In this document: one piece after another, positions 33,901 through 42,405 of the stretch
How the letters are laid out: every line of letters begins with the position of its first letter
Numbering within the stretch: the stretch's first letter is position 1
Source of the DNA: Streptomyces sp. AC1-42W
GTDB lineage: Bacteria > Actinomycetota > Actinomycetes > Streptomycetales > Streptomycetaceae
Assembly: GCF_003248355.1 (NCBI RefSeq)
Contig: NZ_QKWY01000002.1
Span: forward strand, 3,224,001 to 3,288,000
DNA: 64,000 nucleotides
Reading direction: 5' to 3'
Made by a program: the position numbers and the translations under genes
Notes under the pieces: model-generated
The model's input: only the letters and a program-made list of their open reading frames with translations
Database searches by the model: none
Told to the model about the DNA's origin: nothing

Positions 33901-35832
33901 ATGTCGCTGCTGCAGAGCATCCGGGGGCCGCACGATCTCAAGGCACTGAACGCGTCACAACTCGGCGAACTCGCCGACGACATCCGCACCTTCCTGGTGC
34001 AGGCGGTGGCCAGGACCGGGGGCCACCTCGGCCCCAACCTCGGCGTGGTCGAACTGACCATCGCCCTGCACCGGGTCTTCGACTCGCCCGTCGACCGCAT
34101 CCTGTGGGACACCGGCCACCAGAGCTACGTGCACAAGCTCCTCACCGGCCGCCAGGACTTCTCCAAGCTGCGCGGCAAGGGCGGGCTCTCCGGCTACCCC
34201 TCGCGCGCCGAGTCCGAGCACGACGTCATCGAGAACTCGCACGCCTCCACCGTCCTCGGCTGGGCGGACGGCCTCGCCAAGGCCGACGAGGTACGCGGCA
34301 GGATCGGCCGGGTCGTCGCGGTCATCGGCGACGGCGCGCTGACCGGCGGCATGGCCTGGGAGGCGCTGAACAACATCGCCGCCGCCAAGGACCGCCCGCT
34401 GATCGTCGTCGTCAACGACAACGCCCGCTCCTACGCCCCCACCATCGGCGGCCTCGCCCGCCACCTCGCCACCCTGCGCACCACCGACGGCTACGAACGC
34501 TTCCTGGCCTGGGGCAAAGGGCTCCTGGACCGCACCCCCGTCATCGGTCAGCCGCTGTACGGATCGCTGCACGGCGCCAAGAAGGGCCTCAAGGACTTCG
34601 TCGCCCCGCAGGGCCTGTTCGAGGACCTCGGGCTGAAGTACATCGGCCCCGTCGACGGCCACGACACCGCCGCCGTCGAGGCGGCCCTGCACCGCGCCCG
34701 CCGCTACCGGGGCCCGGTCCTGGTGCACTGCCTCACCGAGAAGGGCCGCGGCTACGCCCCCGCCCTGCGCGACGAGGCCGACCGCTTCCACACCGTGGGC
34801 GCCATGGACCCGCGCACCTGCGCCCCGCTCACCCCCGCCGCCGCGCCGTCCTGGACCTCCGTGTTCGCCGACGAGATCACGGCCATCGGCGCGGAGCGGC
34901 CGGACGTCGTCGCGGTCACCGCCGCGATGCTCGACCCGGTGGGACTGACCCGGTTCGCCGAGGCGTTCCCCGGCCGCGTCTGGGACGTGGGCATCGCCGA
35001 GCAGCACGCCGCGGTGAGCGCCGCCGGACTCGCCACGGGCGGCCTCCACCCGGTCGTCGCCGTCTACGCCACCTTCCTCAACCGGGCCTTCGACCAGCTC
35101 CTGATGGACGTCGCCCTGCACAAATGCGGGGTCACCTTCGTCCTGGACCGGGCCGGCGTCACCGGTACGGACGGCGCCTCGCACAACGGCATGTGGGACC
35201 TGTCGATCCTCCAGGTCGTCCCCGGACTGCGCATCGCCGCACCCCGCGACGCGGACCGGCTGCGCGAGGAACTGCGCGAGGCGGTCGCGGTCGACGACGC
35301 GCCGACGCTGGTGCGGTTCCCGAAGGAGTCCGTGGGCGAACCGGTCCCCGCCGTCGGGCGGATCGGCTCCATGGACGTGCTGCGGCGCGACGAGGACGCC
35401 GATGTGCTGCTCGTCGCGGTCGGCGTGATGGCCCCGGTCTGCCTGCGGGCCGCCGAACTGCTCGCGGGCGCCGGCATCCGGTGCACCGTGGTGGACCCGC
35501 GCTGGGTCAGACCGGTCGACGCGGAGCTGCCGCCGCTCGCCGCCGGGCACCGGCTCGTCGCCGTCGTCGAGGACAACAGCCGGGCCGGGGGCGTCGGCTG
35601 GGCGGTCGGCCTGGCGCTGCGGGACGCGGACGTCGACGTACCGCTGCGCACCTTCGGCATTCCCGAGCAGTTCCTCGCGCACGGCAAACGGGCCGCGGTG
35701 CTGGCCGACATCGGACTCACACCGGTCGAGATCGCGGGCCGGATCAGCGCCGCCACCACCGCACTGCGGGCGGCCGGCGGCACGGCGGGGCACCGGGCCC
35801 CGGACGACGGGCACAAGGAGAGCGGGGCATGA
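33901..35832 (+). CDS. dxs: 1-Deoxy-D-xylulose-5-phosphate synthase
   Basis: 643-aa thiamine-diphosphate enzyme, first step of the MEP isoprenoid route (pyruvate plus glyceraldehyde-3-phosphate). TPP motif VIGDGALTGGMAWEALNNIA, NDN in IVVVNDNARSYAPTIGG, and the transketolase-central segment VWDVGIAEQHAAVSAAGLA. A gene copy inside the hopanoid operon boosts precursor flow. ATG 33901; ATGA overlap with hpnO. ispG, which I recall between hpnH and dxs in S. coelicolor, is absent here. Confidence 0.96.
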   Translation: MSLLQSIRGPHDLKALNASQLGELADDIRTFLVQAVARTGGHLGPNLGVVELTIALHRVFDSPVDRILWDTGHQSYVHKLLTGRQDFSKLRGKGGLSGYPSRAESEHDVIENSHASTVLGWADGLAKADEVRGRIGRVVAVIGDGALTGGMAWEALNNIAAAKDRPLIVVVNDNARSYAPTIGGLARHLATLRTTDGYERFLAWGKGLLDRTPVIGQPLYGSLHGAKKGLKDFVAPQGLFEDLGLKYIGPVDGHDTAAVEAALHRARRYRGPVLVHCLTEKGRGYAPALRDEADRFHTVGAMDPRTCAPLTPAAAPSWTSVFADEITAIGAERPDVVAVTAAMLDPVGLTRFAEAFPGRVWDVGIAEQHAAVSAAGLATGGLHPVVAVYATFLNRAFDQLLMDVALHKCGVTFVLDRAGVTGTDGASHNGMWDLSILQVVPGLRIAAPRDADRLREELREAVAVDDAPTLVRFPKESVGEPVPAVGRIGSMDVLRRDEDADVLLVAVGVMAPVCLRAAELLAGAGIRCTVVDPRWVRPVDAELPPLAAGHRLVAVVEDNSRAGGVGWAVGLALRDADVDVPLRTFGIPEQFLAHGKRAAVLADIGLTPVEIAGRISAATTALRAAGGTAGHRAPDDGHKESGA

Positions 35833-37226
35833 AGGACGACGGGCCCAAGGGCTTCGATCTGGCGCGGCTCCTGGCCGAGCGCGGCGCCGAACGCTACGAG
35901 CTGCACAGCCGGTACCTCAACCACCAGCTCCCGCGCATGCTGCACACCATCGGCTTCGACCGGGTCTACGAACGGGCCGAGGGCGCCCACTTCTGGGACG
36001 CCGACGGCAACGACTACCTCGACATGCTCGCCGGTTTCGGCGTGATGGGGCTCGGCCGGCACCATCCCGTCGTACGCAAGGCGCTGCACGACGTCCTCGA
36101 CGCCTCGCTCGCCGACCTCACCCGCTTCGACTGCCAGCCGCTGCCGGGCCTGCTCGCCGAGAAGCTGCTGAGCCACAGCCCGCACCTGGACCGGGTCTTC
36201 TTCGGCAACAGCGGCACCGAGGCAGTCGAGACCGCGCTCAAGTTCGCCCGGTACGCCACCGGCAGGCCGCGCGTCCTGTACTGCGACCACGCCTTCCACG
36301 GGCTGACCACCGGCTCCCTCTCGGTCAACGGCGAGGGCGGCTTCCGCGACGGCTTCGCCCCGCTGCTGCCCGACACCGCCATCGCCCTCGGCGACCTCGA
36401 CGCGCTGCGCCGGGAGCTGAAGCGGGGCGATGTGGCCGCGCTGGTCGTGGAGCCGATCCAGGGCAAGGGGGTGCACCCCGCGCCGCCCGGCTTCCTGCGC
36501 GAGGCCCAGGAGCTGCTGCACCGGCACAAGGCGCTCCTGATCGCCGACGAGGTGCAGACCGGGCTCGGCAGGACCGGCGACTTCTACGCCTACCAGCACG
36601 AGGAGGGCGTGGAGCCCGATCTCGTCTGCGTGGCCAAGGCGCTGTCCGGCGGCTACGTTCCGGTCGGGGCGACGCTCGGCAAGGACTGGATCTTCAAGCG
36701 CGTCTACTCCTCGATGGACCGCGTCCTCGTCCACTCCGCCAGCTTCGGCTCCAACGCCCAGGCGATGGCCGCCGGGCTCGCGGTGCTGTCGGTGATGGAG
36801 GACGAGGAGACCGTCGCGCACGCGCGCCGCACCGGCGACCTGCTCCGCGAGCGGCTGTCCGCGCTGGTCGGCCGCTACGAGCTGCTGCACGAGGTGCGGG
36901 GGCGCGGGCTGATGATCGGCATCGAGTTCGGCCGCCCCACCTCGCTGAAGCTGCGCAGCCGCTGGACGATGCTCCAGGCCGCCCGCAAGGGGCTCTTCGC
37001 GCAGATGGTCGTCGTGCCCCTCCTCCAGAAGCACCGCATCCTCACCCAGGTCTCCGGCGACCACCTCGAAGTGATCAAGCTGATCCCGCCGCTGGTGATC
37101 GACGACGCGGACGTGGACCGCTTCGTCACCGCGTTCACCGCCGTCATGGACGACGCGCACAGCGGCGGGGGACTGATGTGGGACTTCGGCCGGACCCTGG
37201 TGAAGCAGGCCGTCGCCAACCGCTGA
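35829..37226 (+). CDS. hpnO: HpnO, PLP aminotransferase for aminobacteriohopanetriol
   Basis: 465-aa class-III aminotransferase. Motifs: cofactor phosphate site FFGNSGTEAVETALKFARYA, LIADEVQTGLGRTGDFYAY, and the Schiff-base lysine in VCVAKALSGGYVPVG. It is expected to aminate the oxidised ribosylhopane side chain, giving aminobacteriohopanetriol. ATG 35829 in an ATGA overlap with dxs. Last biosynthetic gene of the operon. Confidence 0.93.
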   Translation: MKDDGPKGFDLARLLAERGAERYELHSRYLNHQLPRMLHTIGFDRVYERAEGAHFWDADGNDYLDMLAGFGVMGLGRHHPVVRKALHDVLDASLADLTRFDCQPLPGLLAEKLLSHSPHLDRVFFGNSGTEAVETALKFARYATGRPRVLYCDHAFHGLTTGSLSVNGEGGFRDGFAPLLPDTAIALGDLDALRRELKRGDVAALVVEPIQGKGVHPAPPGFLREAQELLHRHKALLIADEVQTGLGRTGDFYAYQHEEGVEPDLVCVAKALSGGYVPVGATLGKDWIFKRVYSSMDRVLVHSASFGSNAQAMAAGLAVLSVMEDEETVAHARRTGDLLRERLSALVGRYELLHEVRGRGLMIGIEFGRPTSLKLRSRWTMLQAARKGLFAQMVVVPLLQKHRILTQVSGDHLEVIKLIPPLVIDDADVDRFVTAFTAVMDDAHSGGGLMWDFGRTLVKQAVANR

Positions 37227-37228
37227 CG

Positions 37229-37288
37229 TTTTTGCCCGAGAGGCAAGAAATTTGCCCCAGGGGAAAGATTTTGGCCCAATGGAGGCAT
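37229..37288. repeat. Three tandem 20-bp repeats before the XRE-cupin regulator
   Basis: Units TTTTTGCCCGAGAGGCAAGA (37229-37248), AATTTGCCCCAGGGGAAAGA (37249-37268) and TTTTGGCCCAATGGAGGCAT (37269-37288) run without gaps. The first two are inverted repeats (TTGCC/GGCAA; CCCC/GGGG). The 20-bp period is about two helical turns and the third unit runs into the ATG, an arrangement expected of an autoregulatory operator. Confidence 0.65.
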
Positions 37289-37895
37289 GAACCCTCCGGA
37301 CGACCAGGCGGCCGGCGAGCTGCCCGGTGTCGCGCCACGCCTGCGCGATCTGCGCCGCGGCCGTGGTCTCACCCTGGAGACCGCGGCCCAGCGGGCGGGG
37401 CTCTCGCCCGCCCATCTCTCCCGGCTCGAAACGGGCCGGCGCCAGCCCTCGCTGCCCATGCTGCTCCAGCTGGCCAGGATCTACGGTACGACGGTCTCCG
37501 AACTGCTCGGCGAGACGTCCCCGGAACGTGACGCGATCGTACGCGGCGGCCCGTTCGAGGGGGCGGCCGCGGACGGCTGGATCTACCAGCAGGCCGGCGC
37601 CTCCGGCCGGGCCATGCAGGCGCTGCGCGTCCGCGTCCCGTACGGCGCCCAGGGCGACCTGGTCCGGGTCCATCCCGGCGAGGAGTGGCTGTACGTCCTG
37701 CGCGGCCGCCTGCGGGTGACGCTCGGCGAGACGGTCCACGACCTCGCGCCGGGCGACGGCGCGCACTTCGACTCGCTCACCCCGCACCGGATCGCCGCCC
37801 TGGAGCCCCGGGGCTCCGAGCTGCTGTTCGTCCACACCCTGCTGCAGAGCCCCGCCGTCGAGCTGTGTCTCGGCGGCGCCGCCCACCGCGGCTGA
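37287..37895 (+). CDS. XRE-cupin transcriptional regulator
   Basis: 202-aa regulator: XRE helix-turn-helix at about 12-70 (LRDLRRGRGLTLETAAQRAG, LSPAHLSRLETGRRQPSLPM) plus C-terminal cupin fold (RVHPGEEWLYVLRGRLRVTL, LAPGDGAHFDSLTPHRIAAL) expected to sense a small ligand. GGAGG is only one base from ATG 37287, too close for a normal ribosome site, so translation may be leaderless or start differently. Follows hpnO by 60 bp and is paired with a small membrane protein, as in S. coelicolor (recalled SCO6770-6771). Confidence 0.9.
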   Translation: MNPPDDQAAGELPGVAPRLRDLRRGRGLTLETAAQRAGLSPAHLSRLETGRRQPSLPMLLQLARIYGTTVSELLGETSPERDAIVRGGPFEGAAADGWIYQQAGASGRAMQALRVRVPYGAQGDLVRVHPGEEWLYVLRGRLRVTLGETVHDLAPGDGAHFDSLTPHRIAALEPRGSELLFVHTLLQSPAVELCLGGAAHRG

Positions 37896-37938
37896 GATTT
37901 CCGCCACCGGGACTCCCCGGCAGCCAGAGAGGCCAGTC

Positions 37939-38115
37939 ATGTCCGACTCGGAGAACTACGACCCGCTCACCCCGGCCAGGCGCCCCGGCGACGACACCCA
38001 TGAGAAGAAGATGCCGCGCGGACTCGTCATCCGGCTCTTCGCCTACCTGGTGGCCGGGCACGTCATCGCCGCGTTCCTCTATCTGCTCTTCGCGGTCGGC
38101 ATGAACAACCAGTAG
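37939..38115 (+). CDS. Small single-pass membrane protein (DUF6126-like)
   Basis: 58-aa protein: polar N-terminus (MSDSENYDPLTPARR), basic KKMPRG, then one membrane helix (LVIRLFAYLVAGHVIAAFLY and on). It resembles the small Streptomyces family called DUF6126 (recalled). GAGAGG stands 6 nt before ATG 37939; the gene lies 43 bp after the XRE-cupin gene and is probably controlled by it. Function unknown. Confidence 0.8.
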   Translation: MSDSENYDPLTPARRPGDDTHEKKMPRGLVIRLFAYLVAGHVIAAFLYLLFAVGMNNQ

Positions 38116-38121
38116 GACGGC

Positions 38122-38934
38122 TCACCCCTCGTCGAGCAGCCGCTCGCGCAGCCGCTCACGGGTGGCCGGCGCCAGCTTCAGACCCTCGCCGAGATAGCGG
38201 TCGGTGCCGCCCCAGGTCTCGTCGACGGCGGCGAAGGCCGCGGCCAGATACGCGGACTCGGCGCCGAACAGCGGGTTCAGCAGCTCCAGCACCTCCGGCG
38301 ACATGCCGGCGGCGGAGGTGTCGCTGCGCCGGATGCGGTAGCGGCGGTGCGGGTCGTTCGACTTGAGGTAGTCGGCCTCGATCGTCTCCCGCTCGACGCC
38401 CAGCGCGAGCAGCGTCACCGCGACGGACAGCCCCGCCCGGTCCTTGCCCGCCGCACAGTGCATCAGCGCGGGCACGCTGTCCTCGGCCAGGGCGTGCAGC
38501 ACCCGGCTGTGCTCGACGGTGCGCTCCAGGATGATCGACCGGTACGAGGCGATCATGCGGCGGGTGCCCTTGCCGTCCGCCAGGATCGAGCGCAGATCCG
38601 CCAGGTCGCCGTCGCGCACCATCCGCCAGAACTCCGCCCCGTCCGCCGGGTCGCTCAGCGGGATGCTGACGTTGCGCACCCCCGGCAGCTCCACGTCCAG
38701 GCCGTCCAGCCGGTGGTCGGCCGCGTTGCGGAAGTCGAAGACGGTGTGCAGCCCGAGCCCGCCGAGGAAGGCCGCGTCCTCGGCGGTCGCGTGCGCCAGG
38801 TGGCCGCTGCGGAAGAGCCTGCCGTGCCGCACCCGGCGGCCGTCGGCGGTGGGCAGTCCGCCCAGGTCGCGGAAGTTGCGGACGCCGGTGAGGACGGGCT
38901 CCGTCGGCGGGGTCTGCGGCAGCTGCTGCGTCAC
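38122..38934 (-). CDS. Tyrosine-protein phosphatase (DSP/Y_phosphatase3 type)
   Basis: 270-aa cytosolic phosphatase. The P-loop C(x)5R is MHCAAGKDRAGLSVAV; the N-terminus VRNFRDLGGLPTADG and LFRSGHLAHATAEDAAFL are typical of the IphP/MptpB-like group. AGGAG lies 5 nt upstream of GTG 38934; the in-frame GTG at 38940 would touch the ribosome site. Substrate may be a phosphoprotein or phospholipid. It converges with the DUF6126-like gene 6 bp away. Confidence 0.9.
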   Translation of the reverse strand: MTQQLPQTPPTEPVLTGVRNFRDLGGLPTADGRRVRHGRLFRSGHLAHATAEDAAFLGGLGLHTVFDFRNAADHRLDGLDVELPGVRNVSIPLSDPADGAEFWRMVRDGDLADLRSILADGKGTRRMIASYRSIILERTVEHSRVLHALAEDSVPALMHCAAGKDRAGLSVAVTLLALGVERETIEADYLKSNDPHRRYRIRRSDTSAAGMSPEVLELLNPLFGAESAYLAAAFAAVDETWGGTDRYLGEGLKLAPATRERLRERLLDEG

Positions 38935-39370
38935 GGTCACTCCTGGAGGCTCTGCCCCGGCGCGTGTCGCCGACGGGCCACGCCCGCGACCCTACGACAT
39001 CGATTCCTGGGGCAACCATCTCGCCCGCCACCCCGAACGGGCCCCGCTCCGGAACGTGCCATCGGCGTGCAATGTCCTTAATGGGGCATTTTCCCGAACC
39101 TGCCCTGTTTCCAGGGGAGATGGCCGGCCACTCGTGAGCGGGATCATATCCGTGACGGTGTGTGGCGGCGCTCCGTAGGGGTAATCCCCGCACCGCGCGG
39201 AAAGCCAAGATCCGTAATCCACGGAGTGTGACCGGAATTCCGCGCCGAAATTCCGAAGCGGAATCCGAAGTGGAACCTGCGGCTTGTTTCCGCCGTCCCG
39301 GCTCGCTTACGTTCCATGTCACTCCGGATGGAACGCCCAATCCTGCCGCCGTCCGGAATTCGCATCCACT
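38935..39370. other. 436-bp gene-free region upstream of the c-di-AMP riboswitch
   Basis: No convincing gene. It contains a perfect dyad ATTCCGAAGCGGAAT (39250-39264), a nearby GGAATTCC (39234-39241) and GGGGTAATCCCC, all in A/T-richer DNA than average; the promoter of the riboswitch transcript must lie here or at its 3' end. The promoter of the divergent phosphatase gene lies at the left. Confidence 0.5.
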
Positions 39371-39507
39371 CACCGTGTGGCAGGAGCGGGGGAACCAGGT
39401 AAGCCGCCGACCGGGACGACCGGACGGCTAGGGGTGAAGTCGCGCCAGCCGCGACCGGGCATCTCCAGCCCGAACCCGACAGCTCACCTCGCAGGCGCCG
39501 GAGAGGA
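39371..39507 (+). promoter_or_regulatory. ydaO/yuaA-type c-di-AMP riboswitch
   Basis: The leader of the LysM/M23 gene carries the conserved blocks of the actinobacterial ydaO riboswitch in order: GGCAGGAGCGGGGGAACCAG (39379-39398), then CTAGGGGTGAAGTCGC, then ATCTCCAGCCCGAACCCGAC, AGCTCACCTCGCAGGCG and GGAGAGGA just before the ATG. In Streptomyces this element precedes cell-wall hydrolase genes and turns expression off when c-di-AMP is high. Boundaries are approximate. Confidence 0.88.
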
Positions 39508-39514
39508 ATTCTTC

Positions 39515-40474
39515 ATGCCCATTTCGGGTAAGCACCGCCGTCCCAGGACCAGCACCATCGCCCGCGGCGTCGTCGCCGCGAGCGCCGGCGGAGCCGTCAT
39601 CGCGCTTCCGCTGCTCGGCGCCACCGGTGCCCACGCCGCGGAGCAGTCCGCCCCGGCCGCCCCGAAGTCGGTCGCCGCGCACGCCACCCCGGCCAAGCCC
39701 GCCAAGAGCACCGGCACCACCACCTACTCCGTGGTCTCCGGCGACTACCTCTCGAAGATCGCCGCCCAGCACCACCTCAAGGGCGGCTGGCAGAAGCTGT
39801 ACCAGGACAACCGCGAGGTCGTCGGCGAGAACCCGAGCCTGATCTTCCCCGGCATGAAGCTGACCCTCGGCGCCAAGGCGGCCCCCGCCGCCGCGTCCGA
39901 GGCCCCCGCCAAGCCGGCCGCGAAGACCGCGCCCGAGGCCGCCGCGAAGTCCGCGCCCGAGGCCAAGACCGACGCCAAGGCGCAGCCCCGCACCGCGCCC
40001 AAGGCCGAGGTCAAGACCGAGGCGCAGGCCGCGCCCGAGTCCGAGGCCCCCGCCACCCAGGACAACGCCTCCGGTTACGCCCACCCGGTCCCCGGCAACC
40101 ACACCACCGCCTACCGCGCCTCCGGTGCCAACTGGTCCAGCGGCAGCCACACCGGCATCGACTTCCCCGTCTCCACCGGCACCAGCGTCAAGGCCATCAC
40201 CTCCGGCACCGTCGTCACCGCCGGCTGGGGCGGCGCCTACGGCAACCAGGTCGTCGTCAAGCACGCCGACGGCCGCTACTCCCAGTACGGCCACCTCTCC
40301 TCGCTCTCCGTCGCGGCCGGCCAGACCGTGACCGCGGGCCAGCAGATCGGCCTCTCCGGCTCCACCGGCAACGTCACCGGCCCGCACCTCCACTTCGAGG
40401 TCCGCACCGGCCCGGGCTACGGCTCCGACATCGACCCGATCGCCTACCTGGCGTCGCACGGCATCTACGTCTGA
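39515..40474 (+). CDS. Secreted LysM-M23 peptidoglycan endopeptidase
   Basis: 319-aa exported cell-wall enzyme. Signal peptide at 1-42 (TIARGVVAASAGGAVIALPL then GAHAAE), LysM domain about 70-125 (YSVVSGDYLSKIAAQHHLKG...NPSLIFPGMKLTL), an Ala/Lys/Glu-rich linker about 125-195, and an M23 peptidase domain with zinc ligands in SGSHTGIDFPVSTGTSVKA and TGPHLHFEVRTG (HxH). GAGAGGA before ATG 39515. Controlled by the c-di-AMP riboswitch in its leader; a strong hairpin follows. Confidence 0.95.
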   Translation: MPISGKHRRPRTSTIARGVVAASAGGAVIALPLLGATGAHAAEQSAPAAPKSVAAHATPAKPAKSTGTTTYSVVSGDYLSKIAAQHHLKGGWQKLYQDNREVVGENPSLIFPGMKLTLGAKAAPAAASEAPAKPAAKTAPEAAAKSAPEAKTDAKAQPRTAPKAEVKTEAQAAPESEAPATQDNASGYAHPVPGNHTTAYRASGANWSSGSHTGIDFPVSTGTSVKAITSGTVVTAGWGGAYGNQVVVKHADGRYSQYGHLSSLSVAAGQTVTAGQQIGLSGSTGNVTGPHLHFEVRTGPGYGSDIDPIAYLASHGIYV

Positions 40475-40518
40475 TCCAGCCGGCACCGGCCCGCACCACC
40501 GGGCCGCCCGACGGCATC

Positions 40519-40553
40519 GAGGGACGGCGCACCACAACGGTGCGCCGTCCCTC
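40519..40553 (+). terminator. Strong hairpin terminator after the LysM-M23 gene
   Basis: GAGGGACGGCGCACC (40519-40533) pairs perfectly over 15 bp with GGTGCGCCGTCCCTC (40539-40553) around ACAAC. No T-tract, as common in Streptomyces. It insulates the downstream SGNH hydrolase gene. Confidence 0.8.
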
Positions 40554-40660
40554 CGCTTATTCCCCCTTTACCGAAAACTGACCGGGTGGTTTATCTCACC
40601 CCCCGTCAACCCCTTATTACGGTCGCGTAGGTCACATTGAGCGGTGCAGGATATGCGTTT

Positions 40661-41485
40661 GTGGCAGACGATTCGAACAACATCCACCAGGGCGCCGTCG
40701 ACCGACAGGACGCCATCGGGTCGTACGCGGCGATCGGCGACAGCTTCACCGAGGGAGTCGGCGACCCCGGCCCGGACGGAACATTCGTCGGCTGGGCCGA
40801 CCGGCTCGCGGTACTCCTCGCGGACCGGCTCCCCGAGCCCGGCCCGGCGCACGACGACTTCCGGTACGCCAATCTCGCCGTACGAGGACGCCTCCTCGAC
40901 CAGATCGTCGAGGAGCAGGTGCCCCGCGCCAGGGAACTCGCCCCCGACCTGGTGAGCTTCTGCGCCGGCGGCAACGACATCATCCGGCCGGGCAGCGACC
41001 CCGACGACGTCGCCGAACGCTTCGAGCGCGCGGTCGCCGACCTCGCCCGCTCCGTCGGCACAGTCATGATCACCACCGGCTTCGACACCCGGGGCATCCC
41101 CGTGCTGCGCCATCTGCGCGGCAAGGTCGCCACCTACACCGCCCACGTCCGGGCCATCGCCGACCGCTACGACTGCCCGGTCCTCGACCTGTGGTCGCTG
41201 CGCTCCGTGCAGGACCGGCGCGCCTGGGACAGCGACCGGCTGCACCTCTCGCCCGAGGGCCACACCCGCGTCGCCCTGCGCGCCGCCCAGGTCCTCGGCA
41301 TCGACGTACCGGCCGACCCCGACCAGCCGTGGCCGCCGCAGCCCCCGCGCGGCACCCTGGAAGTCCGCCGCGACGACATCCACTGGGCGCGCGAACACCT
41401 CGTCCCGTGGATCGGCCGCCGGCTGCGCGGCGAGTCCTCCGGGGACCACGTCGAGCCGAAGCGGCCGGACCTGCTGCCCCTGTGA
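40661..41485 (+). CDS. SGNH/GDSL-type hydrolase
   Basis: 274-aa cytosolic esterase/lipase-fold enzyme. Blocks: GDSFTEGVGDP (nucleophile Ser), NLAVRG (Gly), FCAGGNDIIRPG (Asn), and catalytic Asp-His in DSDRLHLSPEGHTRVA. No signal peptide. GTG 40661 is preferred with AGGAT 9 nt upstream; TTG 40637 is in frame but has no ribosome site. Substrate unknown. Confidence 0.88.
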   Translation: MADDSNNIHQGAVDRQDAIGSYAAIGDSFTEGVGDPGPDGTFVGWADRLAVLLADRLPEPGPAHDDFRYANLAVRGRLLDQIVEEQVPRARELAPDLVSFCAGGNDIIRPGSDPDDVAERFERAVADLARSVGTVMITTGFDTRGIPVLRHLRGKVATYTAHVRAIADRYDCPVLDLWSLRSVQDRRAWDSDRLHLSPEGHTRVALRAAQVLGIDVPADPDQPWPPQPPRGTLEVRRDDIHWAREHLVPWIGRRLRGESSGDHVEPKRPDLLPL

Positions 41486-41504
41486 CGGCCCCCCTCCGCC
41501 GTCC

Positions 41505-42398
41505 TCAGCCGCCCCGCGCAACCGGCGCGGCGACCGGGGACGGCGGCAGCGCCGCCGGGACGCGCTCCAGCACCCCGCCCGCGAACACGTCGTACAGCGG
41601 CAGCGTCTCCAGATGGACGTACCCGATGTGGCAGTCGCACACCGCGAGCGGGCAGGCCCGGGGCCGCAGCGCCGCCCGGTAGCTCCCGTCGTACAGATTG
41701 CCCAGCTCGGCCCTGACGAAATGGCAGCGGCGCACCGTGCCCTCCCCGTCCACCGAGATCACCGACTCACCGGTCCGGCACGGCAGCCCGCCCGAGCGGT
41801 GCGGATGGCGGCTGTACGGGAACAGCGGATCGATCTCCGTCCACCGCCCGGCCTCCTCGTCCGTGTACGTGTGCCCCTCGGCGGCGTTCACCCAGAGATA
41901 GACCTCCTCCGGGAGCGCCGCGCGCAGCCGCCGCGCCTCACCGAGATGCTCGTCGAGGCCCACGACACCCACGCTGTGCCGGACCCCGAGCTCCCGCAGC
42001 TCCGCGCACCGGCCCAGGAAACGCTCGTACGGCGTCTGCCCCGGATGGTAGGTGCACCACAGCGCGATCCGCTCACGGGCCGCCGCCGGAGCCTCGGCCA
42101 GCCACCGTGTCCGGCCGCCCAGGTTCGTCTGGATCGCGACCCGGCGCACCTGCGGCAGCCCCGCCAGCTCCACGATCGCCCGCCGGTACCAGGAGCGCAC
42201 CAGGCCCTCGCCCCACGGCGTGAACAGCACCGAGATCCGGTCGCCGGTCTGCGCCGCCACCCACGCGGTGAACCGCTCCAGAGCCGCCCGGTCCGCACGC
42301 AGCTGCTCCCGGCTGTCGCGCCGCTTGGCGAACGGACAGTACGGGCAGTCGTAGTCGCACGAGGCGAGCGGGCCCCGGTACAGAATCGTCAGGTCCAC
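41505..42398 (-). CDS. STM4011-family radical SAM protein
   Basis: 297-aa radical SAM enzyme of unknown reaction. Cluster cysteines in ASCDYDCPYCPFAKRRDSRE (C-x3-C-x2-C); C-terminal cysteines in GTVRRCHFVRAEL and RACPLAVCDCHIGYVH look like a SPASM-type auxiliary cluster site. Named after the Salmonella STM4011 family, which occurs in a conserved cluster with STM4012-4015. GTG 42398 lies 7 nt after the STM4012 stop; no clear ribosome site, so it is probably coupled. Last gene of the operon. Confidence 0.87.
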   Translation of the reverse strand: MDLTILYRGPLASCDYDCPYCPFAKRRDSREQLRADRAALERFTAWVAAQTGDRISVLFTPWGEGLVRSWYRRAIVELAGLPQVRRVAIQTNLGGRTRWLAEAPAAARERIALWCTYHPGQTPYERFLGRCAELRELGVRHSVGVVGLDEHLGEARRLRAALPEEVYLWVNAAEGHTYTDEEAGRWTEIDPLFPYSRHPHRSGGLPCRTGESVISVDGEGTVRRCHFVRAELGNLYDGSYRAALRPRACPLAVCDCHIGYVHLETLPLYDVFAGGVLERVPAALPPSPVAAPVARGG

Positions 42399-42405
42399 GC
42401 GTGAC

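Noticed and set aside
34104..35828. Upstream extension of the hpnO frame through dxs
   Set aside because: Arg/Gly/His-rich shadow of dxs; hpnO clearly starts at 35829 in an ATGA overlap.
40637..40660. TTG 40637 as start of the SGNH hydrolase
   Set aside because: No ribosome site, while GTG 40661 has AGGAT at a proper distance and starts the conserved part.
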